This document shows, piece by piece, positions 1-9,068 of a stretch of 64,000 nt of DNA. Source of the DNA: Sinorhizobium medicae (GTDB lineage Bacteria > Pseudomonadota > Alphaproteobacteria > Rhizobiales > Rhizobiaceae); contig NZ_VITA01000002.1 in assembly GCF_007827695.1 (NCBI RefSeq), positions 248,001-312,000 on the forward strand, given 5' to 3'. Every line of letters begins with the position of its first letter. Position 1 is the stretch's first letter. Made by a program: the position numbers and the translations under genes. Under the pieces are notes generated by a model. That model was not told where the DNA came from, searched no databases, and saw nothing but the letters and a program-made list of their open reading frames with translations.

Positions 1-410
1 TCACCGTCGAGGAGCAATTGGCGGATCGACTCGTCGCCAGGTGCTCCTTCGCGCGGGATCCGGAAGTAGCGCGGGTGCTCGCCGCCGGTGACGTAAGACG
101 TGCCGTAGGCGAAGGCGCCGTCCTTCATCGGAACCGATGAATCGTCTTCCTTTATTCGCCCGCGCATCTCGGCGAACAAGGTCTTCTGCAAGTCCTTCGT
201 GTCGGCCATCGCGGCGTTCATATAGGTGTTCTCCGCCTCCAGATGCTGGCGGATCGCCGGGTCCAGGATCGACGGATCTCTGAACATGGCCTGCCAGTTG
301 TCGGCCCGCAGCCACGCGTAATCGTCAGTGCGGGTCACGCCGTGGCGAGTATCGGCAACCGGTTTCTTCGGGGCGGCAGGTGCGGCGGGCAGGTTCTTGA
401 ATACGGACAA
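1..410 (-). CDS. ptrB: Oligopeptidase B (protease II), N-terminal part
   Basis: A prolyl-oligopeptidase-family serine peptidase that cleaves after basic residues in short peptides. Only the first ~136 residues are here; the gene runs off the left edge, so the catalytic domain is not visible. The reading frame shows the family's N-terminal block (DDYAWLRADNWQ at residues ~29-40, then an 'EAENTYMNA' helix and a conserved E-D-D-S-S-V-P segment at ~89-95), as in PtrB propeller domains. I chose a TTG start at 410 because GGAG lies 8 nt upstream and residues 2-7 (SVFKNL) fit the family's start; the nearby ATG is out of frame. Cytoplasmic. It shares its upstream region only with the end of the LysR gene. 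Confidence 0.8.
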   Translation of the reverse strand, partial: MSVFKNLPAAPAAPKKPVADTRHGVTRTDDYAWLRADNWQAMFRDPSILDPAIRQHLEAENTYMNAAMADTKDLQKTLFAEMRGRIKEDDSSVPMKDGAFAYGTSYVTGGEHPRYFRIPREGAPGDESIRQLLLDG

Positions 411-581
411 GGCATGTCTCCGGAATGGGCTGCCGCGAATTTCCGAGTATCCGACCCGATATTGGAACTTGCGGCATTCAGGGTGCTAAAAATTTGCGCG
501 CATTCGATGAGATGCACGACGCCATAAAAGGGAAACAAGGAGATAGAGGGGGTCGTGCGCGCGATCAAGCGTAAACAGGGA

Positions 582-1502
582 TCACCACCTCCCCTGTAGC
601 GACTGCACTGCGTGGTCGATGAAAGAGCGCACCTTCGGTGTTTCGGCCTGACGATCGAGGAAACAGGCGTAGAAATCGAGCGGTTCGTGATCCACGCGCG
701 TGCCATCTTCGGCGGCGGCTTCTCCGAAAAGCGGCACGAGCAGGCCTTGCTCGAAAAACTGGTTGGCGATGAACGTGCCGAGCCGGGTAATGCCCGCGCC
801 GGCGATTGCCATCTGGGCCAAAGTGTCGATGTCATTGCTGACGATCGTCGGGCGCAATTCGGGCTCGAAGCGAAGGCCATCACGAACGAAGGCCCAGCGG
901 AAAAGCCGGCCGTGGCCGGCGAAGCGATAGATCAGGCAGTCGTGGTGCCGCAGATCCTCCGGGGTCTCGGGCCGGCCGCGCCGGGCGATGTAGGACGGCG
1001 CCGCGCATATCACCAGCGGAACCGAGCCGAGCTTTCGCGTAATGAGCCCCGGCTCGAGCTGCTGGGCAAAGCGAACGCTGATATCGATTCCTTCGCCTAT
1101 GTGGTCGATGCTGCGGTCTGTCACCACCAGTTCGATCGAGACATCCGGATATCGTGCTGCAAAGGATGGCACCAGGGGCGCAATGACATGGCGGCCGAAA
1201 GCCACGGAAGAGGCGATCTTCAGTCGACCGCGGGGTTCCTCGTTGAGAACCGACACGGCGGCCGCCGCCTGCTCGAGCTCGCTTATCACTTCGCGCACGC
1301 GGTCGTAATAAAGCCGTCCGGCTTCGGTCAGCCCCGATTGTCGGGTGGTGCGGACGAGAAGGCGAATTCCGAGCGCGCGCTCGAGCCGGGCGATGTTCTG
1401 GCTTGCAGCAGCCGGCGTGATCCCGAGCCTGCGGGCGGCTGCAGCGATGCTGCCTTCCTCCACGCTCCGCACGAAGCTTTCTATGCCCCGCAGGCTATCC
1501 AT
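582..1502 (-). CDS. LysR-family transcriptional regulator
   Basis: A LysR-type regulator of about 306 residues, normal for the family. The N-terminal winged helix-turn-helix is clear: 'FVRSVEEGSIAAAARRLG' followed by 'TPAAASQNIARLERALG' (residues ~10-45). The rest is the periplasmic-binding-like effector domain with the usual 'PRGRLKIASS' entry. I prefer the ATG at 1502 (MDSLRGIESF, with GGAA just upstream) over the ATG at 1514, which has no ribosome site. It is divergent from the small membrane protein gene at 1644, with about 130 bp between them, so LysR convention suggests that gene as a target. The effector is unknown. Confidence 0.9.
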   Translation of the reverse strand: MDSLRGIESFVRSVEEGSIAAAARRLGITPAAASQNIARLERALGIRLLVRTTRQSGLTEAGRLYYDRVREVISELEQAAAAVSVLNEEPRGRLKIASSVAFGRHVIAPLVPSFAARYPDVSIELVVTDRSIDHIGEGIDISVRFAQQLEPGLITRKLGSVPLVICAAPSYIARRGRPETPEDLRHHDCLIYRFAGHGRLFRWAFVRDGLRFEPELRPTIVSNDIDTLAQMAIAGAGITRLGTFIANQFFEQGLLVPLFGEAAAEDGTRVDHEPLDFYACFLDRQAETPKVRSFIDHAVQSLQGRW

Positions 1503-1643
1503 TAGCAATTCCATCGAATGGCGAGCGACATTCGATAGTTTTGCTTAGTTCTGAACGAGCATGCAAGGGGCTACCGGAACATCTCCCGTCCGTATAGGTG
1601 AGGCGATCCGGTGGAACTCCGCCGCGGTCACCAGGAGATTTCG

Positions 1644-1919
1644 ATGTCTGAAGATATGATGAGTCCGCTCTACGCCGTGCGCAGCCGCAAGTTGCCGCCC
1701 ACCGCGGTGCCATACGTCTTCGCGTTTTTCATGTCGGCGATCATGGCTTTGCTGATGTGCAGCGTGATCGTTGCCGCAAACAGCGGTGTCGATCAGGGCT
1801 ATCCGGCACGCGTGGTCGGGGCATACGCCTTCGCCATGCCGGTCGCCTTCGTCTGCGTCCTGATCGTCCGTCCGCTCGTGATGCGGCTCGTCTCGATGGT
1901 ATGCCGAATGCCGGGTTGA
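1644..1919 (+). CDS. DUF2798-type small membrane protein
   Basis: A 91-residue protein with two predicted transmembrane helices (about residues 24-44, 'YVFAFFMSAIMALLMCSVIV', and 57-78) joined by a short polar loop. This two-helix layout and length match DUF2798 proteins, whose role is unknown. An AGGAG ribosome site lies about 7 nt before the ATG. It is divergent from the LysR gene at 582-1502, which probably controls it, and convergent with the VOC enzyme at 1958. Family assignment is from pattern only. Confidence 0.75.
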   Translation: MSEDMMSPLYAVRSRKLPPTAVPYVFAFFMSAIMALLMCSVIVAANSGVDQGYPARVVGAYAFAMPVAFVCVLIVRPLVMRLVSMVCRMPG

Positions 1920-1957
1920 GCCGGACGCTGGCGAGGTTCCTTCGGCCCCTTGCGGGA

Positions 1958-2848
1958 CTAGCCTTCCAGATTGAGCCCGATGCCCCACGGATCGATGAGG
2001 CTGTAGGCGCTGCCGCTCCGGTTCACCACCAGTTCCAGCGCATCGAGCTTCTCTATCGTCGCGGCGAGCACCGCCGGATCCCGGAAGCGGATCGTATAGT
2101 CGGCGAGGCCTGTGATATTGCCCTGGCGTTTCGGCGCGCCACGCGAATTCCAGATGTTGGCCGCCACATGGTGATGGTACTTGCCGGTCGCGAAGAAGCT
2201 CGCTCCCGGATAGCGCGCCATTAGGTCGAGTCCCAGCGCGTCGCGGAAAAAAGCCTCCGCCTGCGGAATATCCGAGACCTGGAGATGAATATGGCCGAGC
2301 GCGGTGCCCGGCGGCAGACCGTTCCACCCGCTCTTCGGCGTCTCGTCGTATAGCGCCTGCAAATCAAGCGGCAGAGTATTCACGGCCACCATGCCGTCCG
2401 CGCTATAGTTCCATTCCTCGCGCGGGCGATCGCGGTAGATTTCGATGCCGTTGCCCTCCGGGTCGGCCAGATAGATCGCCTCGCTAACGAGATGATCGGA
2501 TGCTCCCTGCAACTGCACCCCGTTCTCGGAGGCATGCACGAGCCAGCGTCCGAGTCCGGCGCGGTCGGGAACCAGAAACGCATGATGGAAGAGACCGGGT
2601 GCGCTTACCGGAGCCTTTTTGGCACTGCCGCCGCCCGTCAGCGTCAGGAGCGGCGTTCCGGCGACACCGAGCGTTACGCCGTTCGTGCTCGTGTCGATCG
2701 GCGAGAGGCCCAGTATTCGCTGATACCAGGACGAGACCGCGTCGAGGTCGCTGACGACGAGATGCGATTGATCGACATAGGCGGGCATCGCGGTCGCGTG
2801 ATCGGCGGGAAAACTCACCGGCTTCAGGTGAGACGTGTCCATCATCAT
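1958..2848 (-). CDS. VOC-family ring-cleaving dioxygenase/glyoxalase-like protein
   Basis: A two-domain vicinal-oxygen-chelate protein of 296 residues, resembling bacillary CatE (catechol 2,3-dioxygenase). The first VOC domain opens with 'HLVVSDLDAVSSWYQRILGL' and closes with 'LADPEGNGIEIY', which provides the usual His and Glu metal ligands. The second begins with 'LGHIHLQVSDIPQAEAFF' at about residue 184, has a His-rich HHH turn near residue 223 and ends with a 'DPWGIGLNLE' strand. Substrate cannot be read from sequence. It starts with three consecutive ATG codons behind AAGGA. It is a single gene on its strand with a 360-bp upstream region. Confidence 0.85.
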   Translation of the reverse strand: MMMDTSHLKPVSFPADHATAMPAYVDQSHLVVSDLDAVSSWYQRILGLSPIDTSTNGVTLGVAGTPLLTLTGGGSAKKAPVSAPGLFHHAFLVPDRAGLGRWLVHASENGVQLQGASDHLVSEAIYLADPEGNGIEIYRDRPREEWNYSADGMVAVNTLPLDLQALYDETPKSGWNGLPPGTALGHIHLQVSDIPQAEAFFRDALGLDLMARYPGASFFATGKYHHHVAANIWNSRGAPKRQGNITGLADYTIRFRDPAVLAATIEKLDALELVVNRSGSAYSLIDPWGIGLNLEG

Positions 2849-3209
2849 AATCGTCCTTTCGGACAGCGGGCGGGCTGTGCCCGGACTGTGATCTGCTGTC
2901 GCTCATCCAATATGAGCGCGTGAAGAGATTAACGAAAGCTCTTATATTACTTGATGTTGTGTTCGATGAACGTTGACAGTCCGGGCAGGCGCGCTACCTT
3001 TAACTGTGGGAGCGATGGGATAGGAGAGGGGCGGTCACTTCAATCCAAGTCAAGGCCCGAACTGCCGTCACCGTTCAGATACGGTTGGCGCGGGCCGCGC
3101 TACATTTCTCCCTTCGGTCAAGGGCAGCCGGAGCGAGATGACTGACGGTAAGCTGAGGGAGGCGCCGCATTGGGGTGCGGCGTGGCAACATAGGAAGGGA
3201 CGTAATAGC
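2849..3209. other. Intergenic region, divergent promoters
   Basis: About 360 bp separating the divergent VOC and universal stress protein genes. It should hold promoters for both. I see no convincing ORF, RNA gene or paired-repeat operator, and no FixK/Fnr-type TTGAT-N4-ATCAA box, which often controls rhizobial universal stress genes. Confidence 0.5.
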
Positions 3210-3632
3210 ATGTACAAAAAGATCATCGTGCCGATCGCCATGGATCAGCTGGAGCATGGCGAGTCCGTTCTCGGCATTGCGGTGAAGCTGATCGATGAAG
3301 GGGGAGAGATCATTCTGCTCAATGTCGTCGAGGATCTCAACGCCTATGCACAAGGCTATATGATCGTCGATTTTCCGCTGGAGATGATCGAAGAATCGCG
3401 CAAGCACGCGGTCAAGACCCTGGAAGCACTGAGGACCAAGCACGGCATCAACGGACGCGTGGAAATCCGCACAGGCGGTGCGGCAGGCAGCATCAACGCC
3501 CTTGCAAAGGAAGAGAATGCCGACCTGGTGATCATCGCGTCGCACCGACCGGGCTTGATCGATTACTTCATCGGATCCACCGCCAGCCGCGTCGTCAGCC
3601 ATTGCCCCTGCGCGGTTCTCATCGATCGGTAA
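3210..3632 (+). CDS. Universal stress protein, UspA family
   Basis: A single-domain UspA protein of 140 residues, a cytoplasmic nucleotide-binding-fold protein linked to stress survival. It begins with the typical strand 'MYKKIIVPIAMD' and ends with 'ADLVIIASHRPGLIDYFIGSTASRVVSHCPCAVLI', which carries the small-residue loop and G-S-x-A-x-R-V ending of ATP-binding UspA proteins. The ATG at 3210 was chosen over an upstream in-frame ATG because it begins exactly at the conserved first strand and follows AAGGGA. The DksA-type gene follows 55 bp downstream on the same strand and may be co-transcribed. Confidence 0.92.
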   Translation: MYKKIIVPIAMDQLEHGESVLGIAVKLIDEGGEIILLNVVEDLNAYAQGYMIVDFPLEMIEESRKHAVKTLEALRTKHGINGRVEIRTGGAAGSINALAKEENADLVIIASHRPGLIDYFIGSTASRVVSHCPCAVLIDR

Positions 3633-3687
3633 CACCACGATAAACGGAGCGGTGCGGGAACCTGCGCCGCCTCCAAGGAGTCACGCA

Positions 3688-4032
3688 ATGGACAAGTACG
3701 CGTTGGATGACTTTCGCGAACAGCTCTTGCGCCGCAAACGCGAACTGTATGGGCGGCTCGTGAAGATCGAGGAGGACCTCGAGCAGCCGATGAATGCAGA
3801 CGTACCGGATCGCGTAACGGAACGGGAGAGCGACGAAGTTCTGGAAGGTCTCGGTCTCGCCGGTCAGGGTGAGATCCGCGCCATTGACGCCGCGCTCAAC
3901 CGCATCGAAGCAGGAACCTTCGGCATCTGCGCGCGTTGTGGAGACGCAATTTCCCCGGAACGACTGCGCGCCGTGCCGCATGCGCCGCTCTGCCAGACCT
4001 GCGCCGCCGAGCTTGCGGCAAGCAGCCGGTAG
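3688..4032 (+). CDS. DksA/TraR-family zinc-finger protein
   Basis: A 114-residue DksA/TraR-type protein. The N-terminal half is a charged helical hairpin (residues ~5-75) and the C-terminal half holds a C4 zinc finger: C-A-R-C-G near residue 82 and C-Q-T-C near residue 103. Such proteins enter the RNA polymerase secondary channel or bind it in a DksA-like way; short forms like this are common in rhizobia and their role is unclear. The acidic tip has 'ERESDEVLE' rather than the classic D-x-x-D-x-A. AAGGAG precedes the start by 7 nt. It sits just after the universal stress gene, suggesting a stress role (inference). Confidence 0.88.
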   Translation: MDKYALDDFREQLLRRKRELYGRLVKIEEDLEQPMNADVPDRVTERESDEVLEGLGLAGQGEIRAIDAALNRIEAGTFGICARCGDAISPERLRAVPHAPLCQTCAAELAASSR

Positions 4033-4331
4033 ACCAGCAAATCGAATCGCATGCATCGCCTCGCTTCTGAGCCCCAACCTAACGCGCCGATCTCCACTAC
4101 CGGCGGGCTCTACCGGGTCGCAACGAGGGCGCCGCATCTGTCGTAATGCGTTGCAAAAGTTTATCCTTTGGCCCGACCCCGATACTTTTCCGTGTGGCTT
4201 GTCTGTGGCACGATGGCCAAAAAGCAAGCATCGGGGGGTGATGCGCGTCCGCTTTCGCCGAAGTTCGTCGGAAGCTCGTCGCATTTGATCGAGCCCGTGC
4301 GTTGCGTGTCGCTGCAGAGAGCGGAGGGGCC
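4033..4331. other. Intergenic region
   Basis: About 300 bp between the DksA-type gene and the hemolysin III-type gene. It must carry the promoter of the latter. I find no ORF with a ribosome site, no RNA gene and no clear terminator. Confidence 0.4.
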
Positions 4332-4994
4332 GTGAAGGGACCTGGCGTCAAATGGGACTACGACCGCTCGGAGGTGATCGCCGATGGAATTGTCCACGGC
4401 ATCGGGCTCTCGGCGGCGCTCGTCGGTGTTACCGCCTTGATCTTTTACGCCACCGTGTGGAGTACGTCCGGTCAGTTGGCCGCGGCTTCGATCTATGGCG
4501 GCGGACTCATCGCGGCCCTTTCGGTGTCGTTTATCTATAATCTTTTTCCAGCCGGCCGGGCGAAATGGCTCCTGCGCCGGCTTGACCACTCCGGGATTTT
4601 CGTGCTGATCGCTGCAACTTACACGCCGTTTCTGCAGCGCGGCTGGGACGATCCGTTTCTCTTCTCGATGCTCGTCGCCATCTGGCTTATCGCGGCTGCC
4701 GGTATTGCCCTGAAGTGCCTTCTGCCGGGGCGTTTCGATCGGCTGGCGATTCTGCTCTACCTCGCAATGGGCTGGAGCGGGCTGCTCGCCGCGGAATCCC
4801 TCTTTACGGCCTTGAGCGCAACGACGCTTACTCTCATCGTTGCCGGTGGCATCATCTATTCGGTCGGCGTCATCTTCCATGTCTGGGAGCGTCTGCGCTA
4901 CCAGAACGCCATCTGGCACGGCTTCGTGGTGGCGGGGGCCGCGGTGCACTATTCCGCAGTTTTGACCTGCATCAGCGGAGGCGCAGCATCTTAG
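4332..4994 (+). CDS. Hemolysin III-family (PAQR-like) membrane protein
   Basis: A 220-residue polytopic membrane protein of the hemolysin III/PAQR superfamily. Seven hydrophobic segments are visible. Family signatures are 'ADGIVHGIG' near the start (first conserved His), 'LDHSGIFVLIAATYTPF' in the middle, and 'IWHGFVVAGAAVHY' at the end with two conserved His that bind metal in PAQR proteins. Physiological role is uncertain; bacterial members are not generally proven haemolysins. I chose the GTG at 4332 because GGAGGGG lies just upstream; an in-frame ATG at 4302 lacks a site. The gene is monocistronic and converges on an exported protein gene. Confidence 0.88.
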   Translation: MKGPGVKWDYDRSEVIADGIVHGIGLSAALVGVTALIFYATVWSTSGQLAAASIYGGGLIAALSVSFIYNLFPAGRAKWLLRRLDHSGIFVLIAATYTPFLQRGWDDPFLFSMLVAIWLIAAAGIALKCLLPGRFDRLAILLYLAMGWSGLLAAESLFTALSATTLTLIVAGGIIYSVGVIFHVWERLRYQNAIWHGFVVAGAAVHYSAVLTCISGGAAS

Positions 4995-5008
4995 ATCGGG
5001 CCGGGCTT

Positions 5009-5034
5009 GCGGAAAACCGTATGCGGTTTTCTGC
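5009..5034. terminator. Palindrome between convergent genes
   Basis: A G-AAAACC / GGTTTTC inverted repeat with a GTATGC loop lies between the ends of two convergent genes. It could be a bidirectional terminator, though it lacks a long T run. It also resembles the core of the GCGGTTTTCC palindromic repeats at 47762 and 62805. Confidence 0.45.
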
Positions 5035-5070
5035 CTCTCATCGCGCGGTGCGCATCGCCATCTAAGCGGC

Positions 5071-5568
5071 TCAATCTGAAGCCGGCTGGCATCCTTCCGA
5101 CGGCCTGAGCGCTGCGGCCATGCGCGAGATGACTCCATCGAAACTGGTCAGCTTGCTCTTGCGGTACTGAAGCCGGAAATAGGCGGCGCTGCCGTCGCAT
5201 AGCGCGATCGCCCGTGCATAGAAAACGTCGCTCTCGTGTGCTCCGGAAAAGCTTGCCCAGGCGGGGGTGACACGAGAGAAAATAATTCGCCAGCCGCCCT
5301 GCTTCTCGTAACCGATCCTTTCGGCGACGTCGGTTTCAAAATCGCCGTCCAACGGATGAGTGCCGAACACCATGAGTGTAGCGCCAACGTCGCCCGAACG
5401 GAATTCGGCTCCTTCTCCGTTGGCAGCCTGTGGCCCCATTTCGAAACCGGGCGGGATGTCGACCGTGTAACCGAAGCGGGGGTTGGCATAGGGATGCCAA
5501 TCGTCATAGGCGGCACTCGGCGAGGCAAGCGCAGCGGTGAGCAGGGATGCGATAAGGGCACTGCGCAT
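5071..5568 (-). CDS. Exported protein of unknown function
   Basis: A 165-residue protein with a clear Sec signal peptide (MRSALIASLLTAALASPSAA, cleavage about residue 20) and a mature domain beginning 'YDDWHPYANPRFGYTVDIPPGF'. That 'NPRFGYTVDIP' opening is common in exported rhizobial proteins of unknown role. The mature part has two cysteines (in 'ALCDGS' and 'SEGCQ') that could form a disulfide. It probably acts in the periplasm. It is divergent from the antiporter operon and convergent with the hemolysin III-type gene. I do not recognise a function. Confidence 0.75.
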   Translation of the reverse strand: MRSALIASLLTAALASPSAAYDDWHPYANPRFGYTVDIPPGFEMGPQAANGEGAEFRSGDVGATLMVFGTHPLDGDFETDVAERIGYEKQGGWRIIFSRVTPAWASFSGAHESDVFYARAIALCDGSAAYFRLQYRKSKLTSFDGVISRMAAALRPSEGCQPASD

Positions 5569-5893
5569 GCGGAGCTTCCTCTGGTTTTGGTTTGAGCTGC
5601 CGCTCTCACGTTATGATTCCCAGCCGCGTTTTCAATCCTCCCGACGTCACTGCGCTCCTATTGATTGCCGCGCTTTTACAGGATGGTGCCCGCTGATGGA
5701 TAAATGGCGGCACAGCTCCATGTGGTGGAAAGCAGCTTGACGCGGATCGAGGCGAGCACACAGCCCGTTAACGATAGTATAAGCGTGGCATAACTTCGCA
5801 ACGAGGCCGATTTCCCTTGAGGCGGGCCCGCCCTTCTTCTATGTCCGGTGGAAGATTGACTGAACGATCAATGAGAAGGAGCGTGTCGACACG
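5569..5893. other. Intergenic region upstream of antiporter operon
   Basis: About 325 bp between the divergent exported protein gene and mnhA. It holds the promoter of the seven-gene operon. An AGGAG lies 11 nt before the mnhA ATG. I see no riboswitch-like structure or convincing operator. Confidence 0.4.
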
Positions 5894-8269
5894 ATGGATG
5901 CCGCGGCCCTGACATTTCTGGCCCTCGGTCTTCCCTTTGCCGCGGCCCTCATCGCACCGGCCCTCACTCGGTTCCTCGGCGGGAATGCTGCCTGGCTCCT
6001 GGCGCTTGCGCCATTCGCGATCTTCGTTCATTTCGCCGGCTTCGTTCCGGAAGTCGCCGCTGGCGAAATCGTCACCGGCGGCTATGCCTGGATACCGTCG
6101 TTCAACGTCAGCTTCTCCTGGCTGATCGATGGCTTGTCGCTTACCTTCGCTCTTCTGATTTCGGGCATCGGGACCCTGATCGTCCTTTATTCGGGCGGCT
6201 ATCTGAAGGGACATCCCGATCAGGGCCGCTTCTTCTCGTTCATCCTGATGTTCATGGGATCGATGCAGGGGCTGGTCGTGTCGGACAGCTTCCTGATGCT
6301 CTTCGTCTTTTGGGAACTGACGTCCATCACTTCGTTCCTGCTGATCGGCTTCGATCACCGGCGCGAGGCGGCGCGCCGCGCGGCTTTGCAGGCCCTGGTG
6401 GTCACGGGCGGAGGCGGGCTCGCCTTGCTGGCCGGGCTTATCATCATCTGGAACGTCAGCGGCGTCACCCAATTCTCGCTGCTCCTGACGTTCGGCGACG
6501 AACTGAAGGAGAGCCCGTTCTATCTCGCAGCACTGCTCCTTGTCCTCGGCGGCGCCTTCACCAAGTCGGCACAGTTTCCGTTTCACTTCTGGCTGCCGAA
6601 TGCCATGGAGGCGCCGACTCCGGTCTCGGCTTACCTGCATTCGGCGACGATGGTGAAGGCGGGCGTCTATCTTCTCATGCGGCTCAACCCGGTGCTCGGC
6701 GGCACGACCGAGTGGCAGGTCCTGCTGCCGCTTTTCGGTGTGACGACCCTTATTGCCGGAGCTGCGCTGGCCGTGCGCCAAACGGATCTCAAAATGATGC
6801 TGGCCTATACGACGATGTCGTCGCTCGGCCTGCTGGTCATGTTGACCGGGCTCGGCTTGCCCTATGCGATCGAAGCCGCCGTGCTCTATCTGGTGGCGCA
6901 TGCCCTTTTCAAGGGGGCCCTGTTCATGGTGGCCGGCATCATCGACCATGAAACCGGTACGCGCGACCTGACGAAGCTCGGCGGCCTGCGCACGGCGATG
7001 CCGTTGACCTTTGTCATAGCTCTTACGGCGGCCTTGTCGATGGGGGGGCTGCCGCCCTTTTTCGGGTTCCTTGCAAAAGAGGAAATCTACACCGCACTCT
7101 CCGGTTTCGACCGCCGTTCCATGGTTTTCGCGGCATTGACCATTCTCGGCAATGGGCTGATGTTCGCCGTCGGATTTGCGATCGCCCTGAAGCCGTTTCT
7201 CGGCCCGAAGGTCGACACGCCCAAGCCTCCCCACGAGGCTCCGGTGCTCCTCTGGCTAGGTCCGGCCATTCTGGCCGCAAAAGGTCTTTCAATGGCCCTG
7301 ATGTCGGGCTTCGTTCATCGCTACGTGACCTCGCCCATGGCGTCGGCCGTCGCCGGCGAGCCGAGAAGCGCCACGATATCGCTGGTGCCGCATTTCGGCG
7401 TGGCGCTGTTGCTTTCCGTCGCGACGCTGGCGGTCGGCGTCGTTCTGTTCCTCAATCTGGCTCGGCTGCGCGCGGCCATGGTGGCGGTTCTTGCGGATAT
7501 CGGCTGGGGACCCGATCGGGGCTTCGACCAGTTCATGCGTGGCCTCGTGCGCTTTGCGGTCACCGCCACCCGTCGACTGCAGGGGGGCCGGCTCGACACC
7601 TATATGACCATGACCTTCGTGCTGGTCGCCGCCGTCATGCTGGCGTTGCCGCTGCGCTATGGCGAATTCCCGCGCGCGCCGTTCTTTCCGGCGGACGTTC
7701 CGCTCCACGAATTCGCGATCATGGCGATCGCAGCCCTTGGCCTCTTCGCCGTGGTGATGGCCGCGGATCGGCTGACGGCGATCGTCTCCCTCGGCATTCA
7801 GGGCTTTGCCGTGGCGATGCTCTTTCTGCTTTACGGCGCCCCCGATCTTGCCTTCACCCAATTCATGATAGAGACACTGTCGGTCGTCGTTCTGGCGCTG
7901 GTGATGACGCGGTTGCGGCTGTCTCCCTCGGACCACAGGCCGCTCAGACAGAAGCTGCCCGACTTTACAATCGCGCTCGCCTGCGGAGCCGGGTTCGGTC
8001 TTTTCCTCCTGAGGGTCACCGGCGTGCCGTTCGATTCGACGCTGACGGACTTTTTCAATCTCTATTCGAAGTCGATCGCGCACGGTGCAAATGTAGTCAA
8101 CGTCATCATAGTCGACTTCCGCGGCACGGATACGCTCGGCGAAATTGCGGTGGTGCTGGTTGCCGGCCTGTCAATCCTTTCGCTCGTGCGGCTGCGGGCG
8201 GGATCGTTGAAACGTGGTGAGCTGACCGAGATTGCGGCCGCCGATGCGAGTTCGAAGGAGCTGGTATGA
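5894..8269 (+). CDS. mnhA: Mrp-type cation/H+ antiporter subunit A
   Basis: The largest membrane subunit of a multisubunit Na+(K+)/H+ antiporter, 791 residues, homologous to complex I NuoL. The proton-translocating domain includes the conserved TM5 glutamate in '[15 protein letters not shown]' (residues ~137-151) and the TM7 lysine in '[13 protein letters not shown]' (~250-262). The C-terminal third carries the MrpA-specific extension ('[22 protein letters not shown]'). Unlike the fused PhaAB described for rhizobia, the MnhB domain is a separate downstream gene. Its end overlaps mnhB by ATGA. First gene of the operon 5894-11837, likely needed for pH and salt tolerance. Confidence 0.95.
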   Translation: MDAAALTFLALGLPFAAALIAPALTRFLGGNAAWLLALAPFAIFVHFAGFVPEVAAGEIVTGGYAWIPSFNVSFSWLIDGLSLTFALLISGIGTLIVLYSGGYLKGHPDQGRFFSFILMFMGSMQGLVVSDSFLMLFVFWELTSITSFLLIGFDHRREAARRAALQALVVTGGGGLALLAGLIIIWNVSGVTQFSLLLTFGDELKESPFYLAALLLVLGGAFTKSAQFPFHFWLPNAMEAPTPVSAYLHSATMVKAGVYLLMRLNPVLGGTTEWQVLLPLFGVTTLIAGAALAVRQTDLKMMLAYTTMSSLGLLVMLTGLGLPYAIEAAVLYLVAHALFKGALFMVAGIIDHETGTRDLTKLGGLRTAMPLTFVIALTAALSMGGLPPFFGFLAKEEIYTALSGFDRRSMVFAALTILGNGLMFAVGFAIALKPFLGPKVDTPKPPHEAPVLLWLGPAILAAKGLSMALMSGFVHRYVTSPMASAVAGEPRSATISLVPHFGVALLLSVATLAVGVVLFLNLARLRAAMVAVLADIGWGPDRGFDQFMRGLVRFAVTATRRLQGGRLDTYMTMTFVLVAAVMLALPLRYGEFPRAPFFPADVPLHEFAIMAIAALGLFAVVMAADRLTAIVSLGIQGFAVAMLFLLYGAPDLAFTQFMIETLSVVVLALVMTRLRLSPSDHRPLRQKLPDFTIALACGAGFGLFLLRVTGVPFDSTLTDFFNLYSKSIAHGANVVNVIIVDFRGTDTLGEIAVVLVAGLSILSLVRLRAGSLKRGELTEIAAADASSKELV

Positions 8270-8685
8270 AGTCGATTATATTTCGGACCGTCGCCCCCTT
8301 CCTCACCGGATTGATGATGCTCTTTTCGATCTTCGTTCTGCTGCGCGGCCACAATGAACCCGGGGGCGGGTTCATTGGCGGATTGATCGCCGTCTCGGCG
8401 CTAGCGATCTACGGCATCGCCCATGGTGTGGTCACGGTGCGGCGGGCAATATATTTTCACCCTATGGCGATTGCGGGCGCCGGCCTCTTCGCCGCGACCG
8501 TGGCCGGTCTGGTGTCCCTTTTCGCGCGGGTGCCGTTCATGACCGGGCTGTGGATATACCCGTCCGTGCTCGGCGTGGAAGTTCCGCTCTCCACCGTCAT
8601 GCTGTTCGACACGGGCGTTTACCTGGTCGTCGTCGGTGCCATCAGCTCGATCGCACTCTCGCTTGAGGAAGGGGGAGGCGCCTGA
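8266..8685 (+). CDS. mnhB: Mrp-type antiporter subunit B
   Basis: A 139-residue membrane subunit with the MnhB domain: an N-terminal segment '[37 protein letters not shown]', whose R-G-H-N-x-P-G-G-G-F-I motif is diagnostic, and four predicted helices. It assembles with the other six subunits in the inner membrane. It overlaps mnhA at ATGA and its stop overlaps the start of mnhC (TGATG), so translation is probably coupled. Confidence 0.95.
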   Translation: MKSIIFRTVAPFLTGLMMLFSIFVLLRGHNEPGGGFIGGLIAVSALAIYGIAHGVVTVRRAIYFHPMAIAGAGLFAATVAGLVSLFARVPFMTGLWIYPSVLGVEVPLSTVMLFDTGVYLVVVGAISSIALSLEEGGGA

Positions 8686-9062
8686 TGGAAACCTGGTTTT
8701 CCCTGCTGGTCACCCTCTTCTTCACCGTGGCCATTTACCTGCTTCTGTCGAAGTCAGTCATCCGCATTCTGCTGGGCGTCGCGATTTTGGGAAATGCGGT
8801 GAACCTTTTGATTTTCACCGGGGGGCGCCTGACGCGCGACGTGCCGCCCGTCATAGCTGAAGGGGCCGACACGCTTGGCGGTCCCGCGGCCAATGCCTTG
8901 CCGCAGGCGCTGATCCTGACCGCCATCGTCATCTCCTTCTCATTCTTCGCCTTCCTCCTTGTTCTTGCCTGGCGGGCGTATGAAGACCTGGCGACGGACA
9001 ATACGGACGAGATGCGAGTTGCGGAACCGGTGAGCGAGCCGGCGCCGCCGCTGGGATACTGA
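8685..9062 (+). CDS. mnhC: Mrp-type antiporter subunit C
   Basis: A 125-residue NuoK-like subunit with three predicted transmembrane helices. The middle segment 'IRILLGVAILGNAVNLLIFTGG' has the NuoK/MrpC pattern, and 'DPLPQALILTAIVI'-type sequence (here 'ANALPQALILTAIVISFSFF') is the characteristic third helix. The cytoplasmic tail is acidic. It begins at the mnhB stop and is followed after 6 bp by mnhD. Part of the seven-subunit antiporter. Confidence 0.94.
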   Translation: METWFSLLVTLFFTVAIYLLLSKSVIRILLGVAILGNAVNLLIFTGGRLTRDVPPVIAEGADTLGGPAANALPQALILTAIVISFSFFAFLLVLAWRAYEDLATDNTDEMRVAEPVSEPAPPLGY

Positions 9063-9068
9063 CGCGCC

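Noticed and set aside
2951-3145. 64-codon ORF between the VOC and universal stress genes
   Set aside because: No ribosome site, Pro/Gly/Arg-rich random-looking product.
5768-7234. Very long antisense reading frame opposite mnhA (488 codons)
   Set aside because: Its composition (Arg, Gln, His, Glu, Gly rich, no hydrophobic core) is the mirror of a GC-rich membrane protein gene; no ribosome site, and the mnhA frame has strong family motifs.
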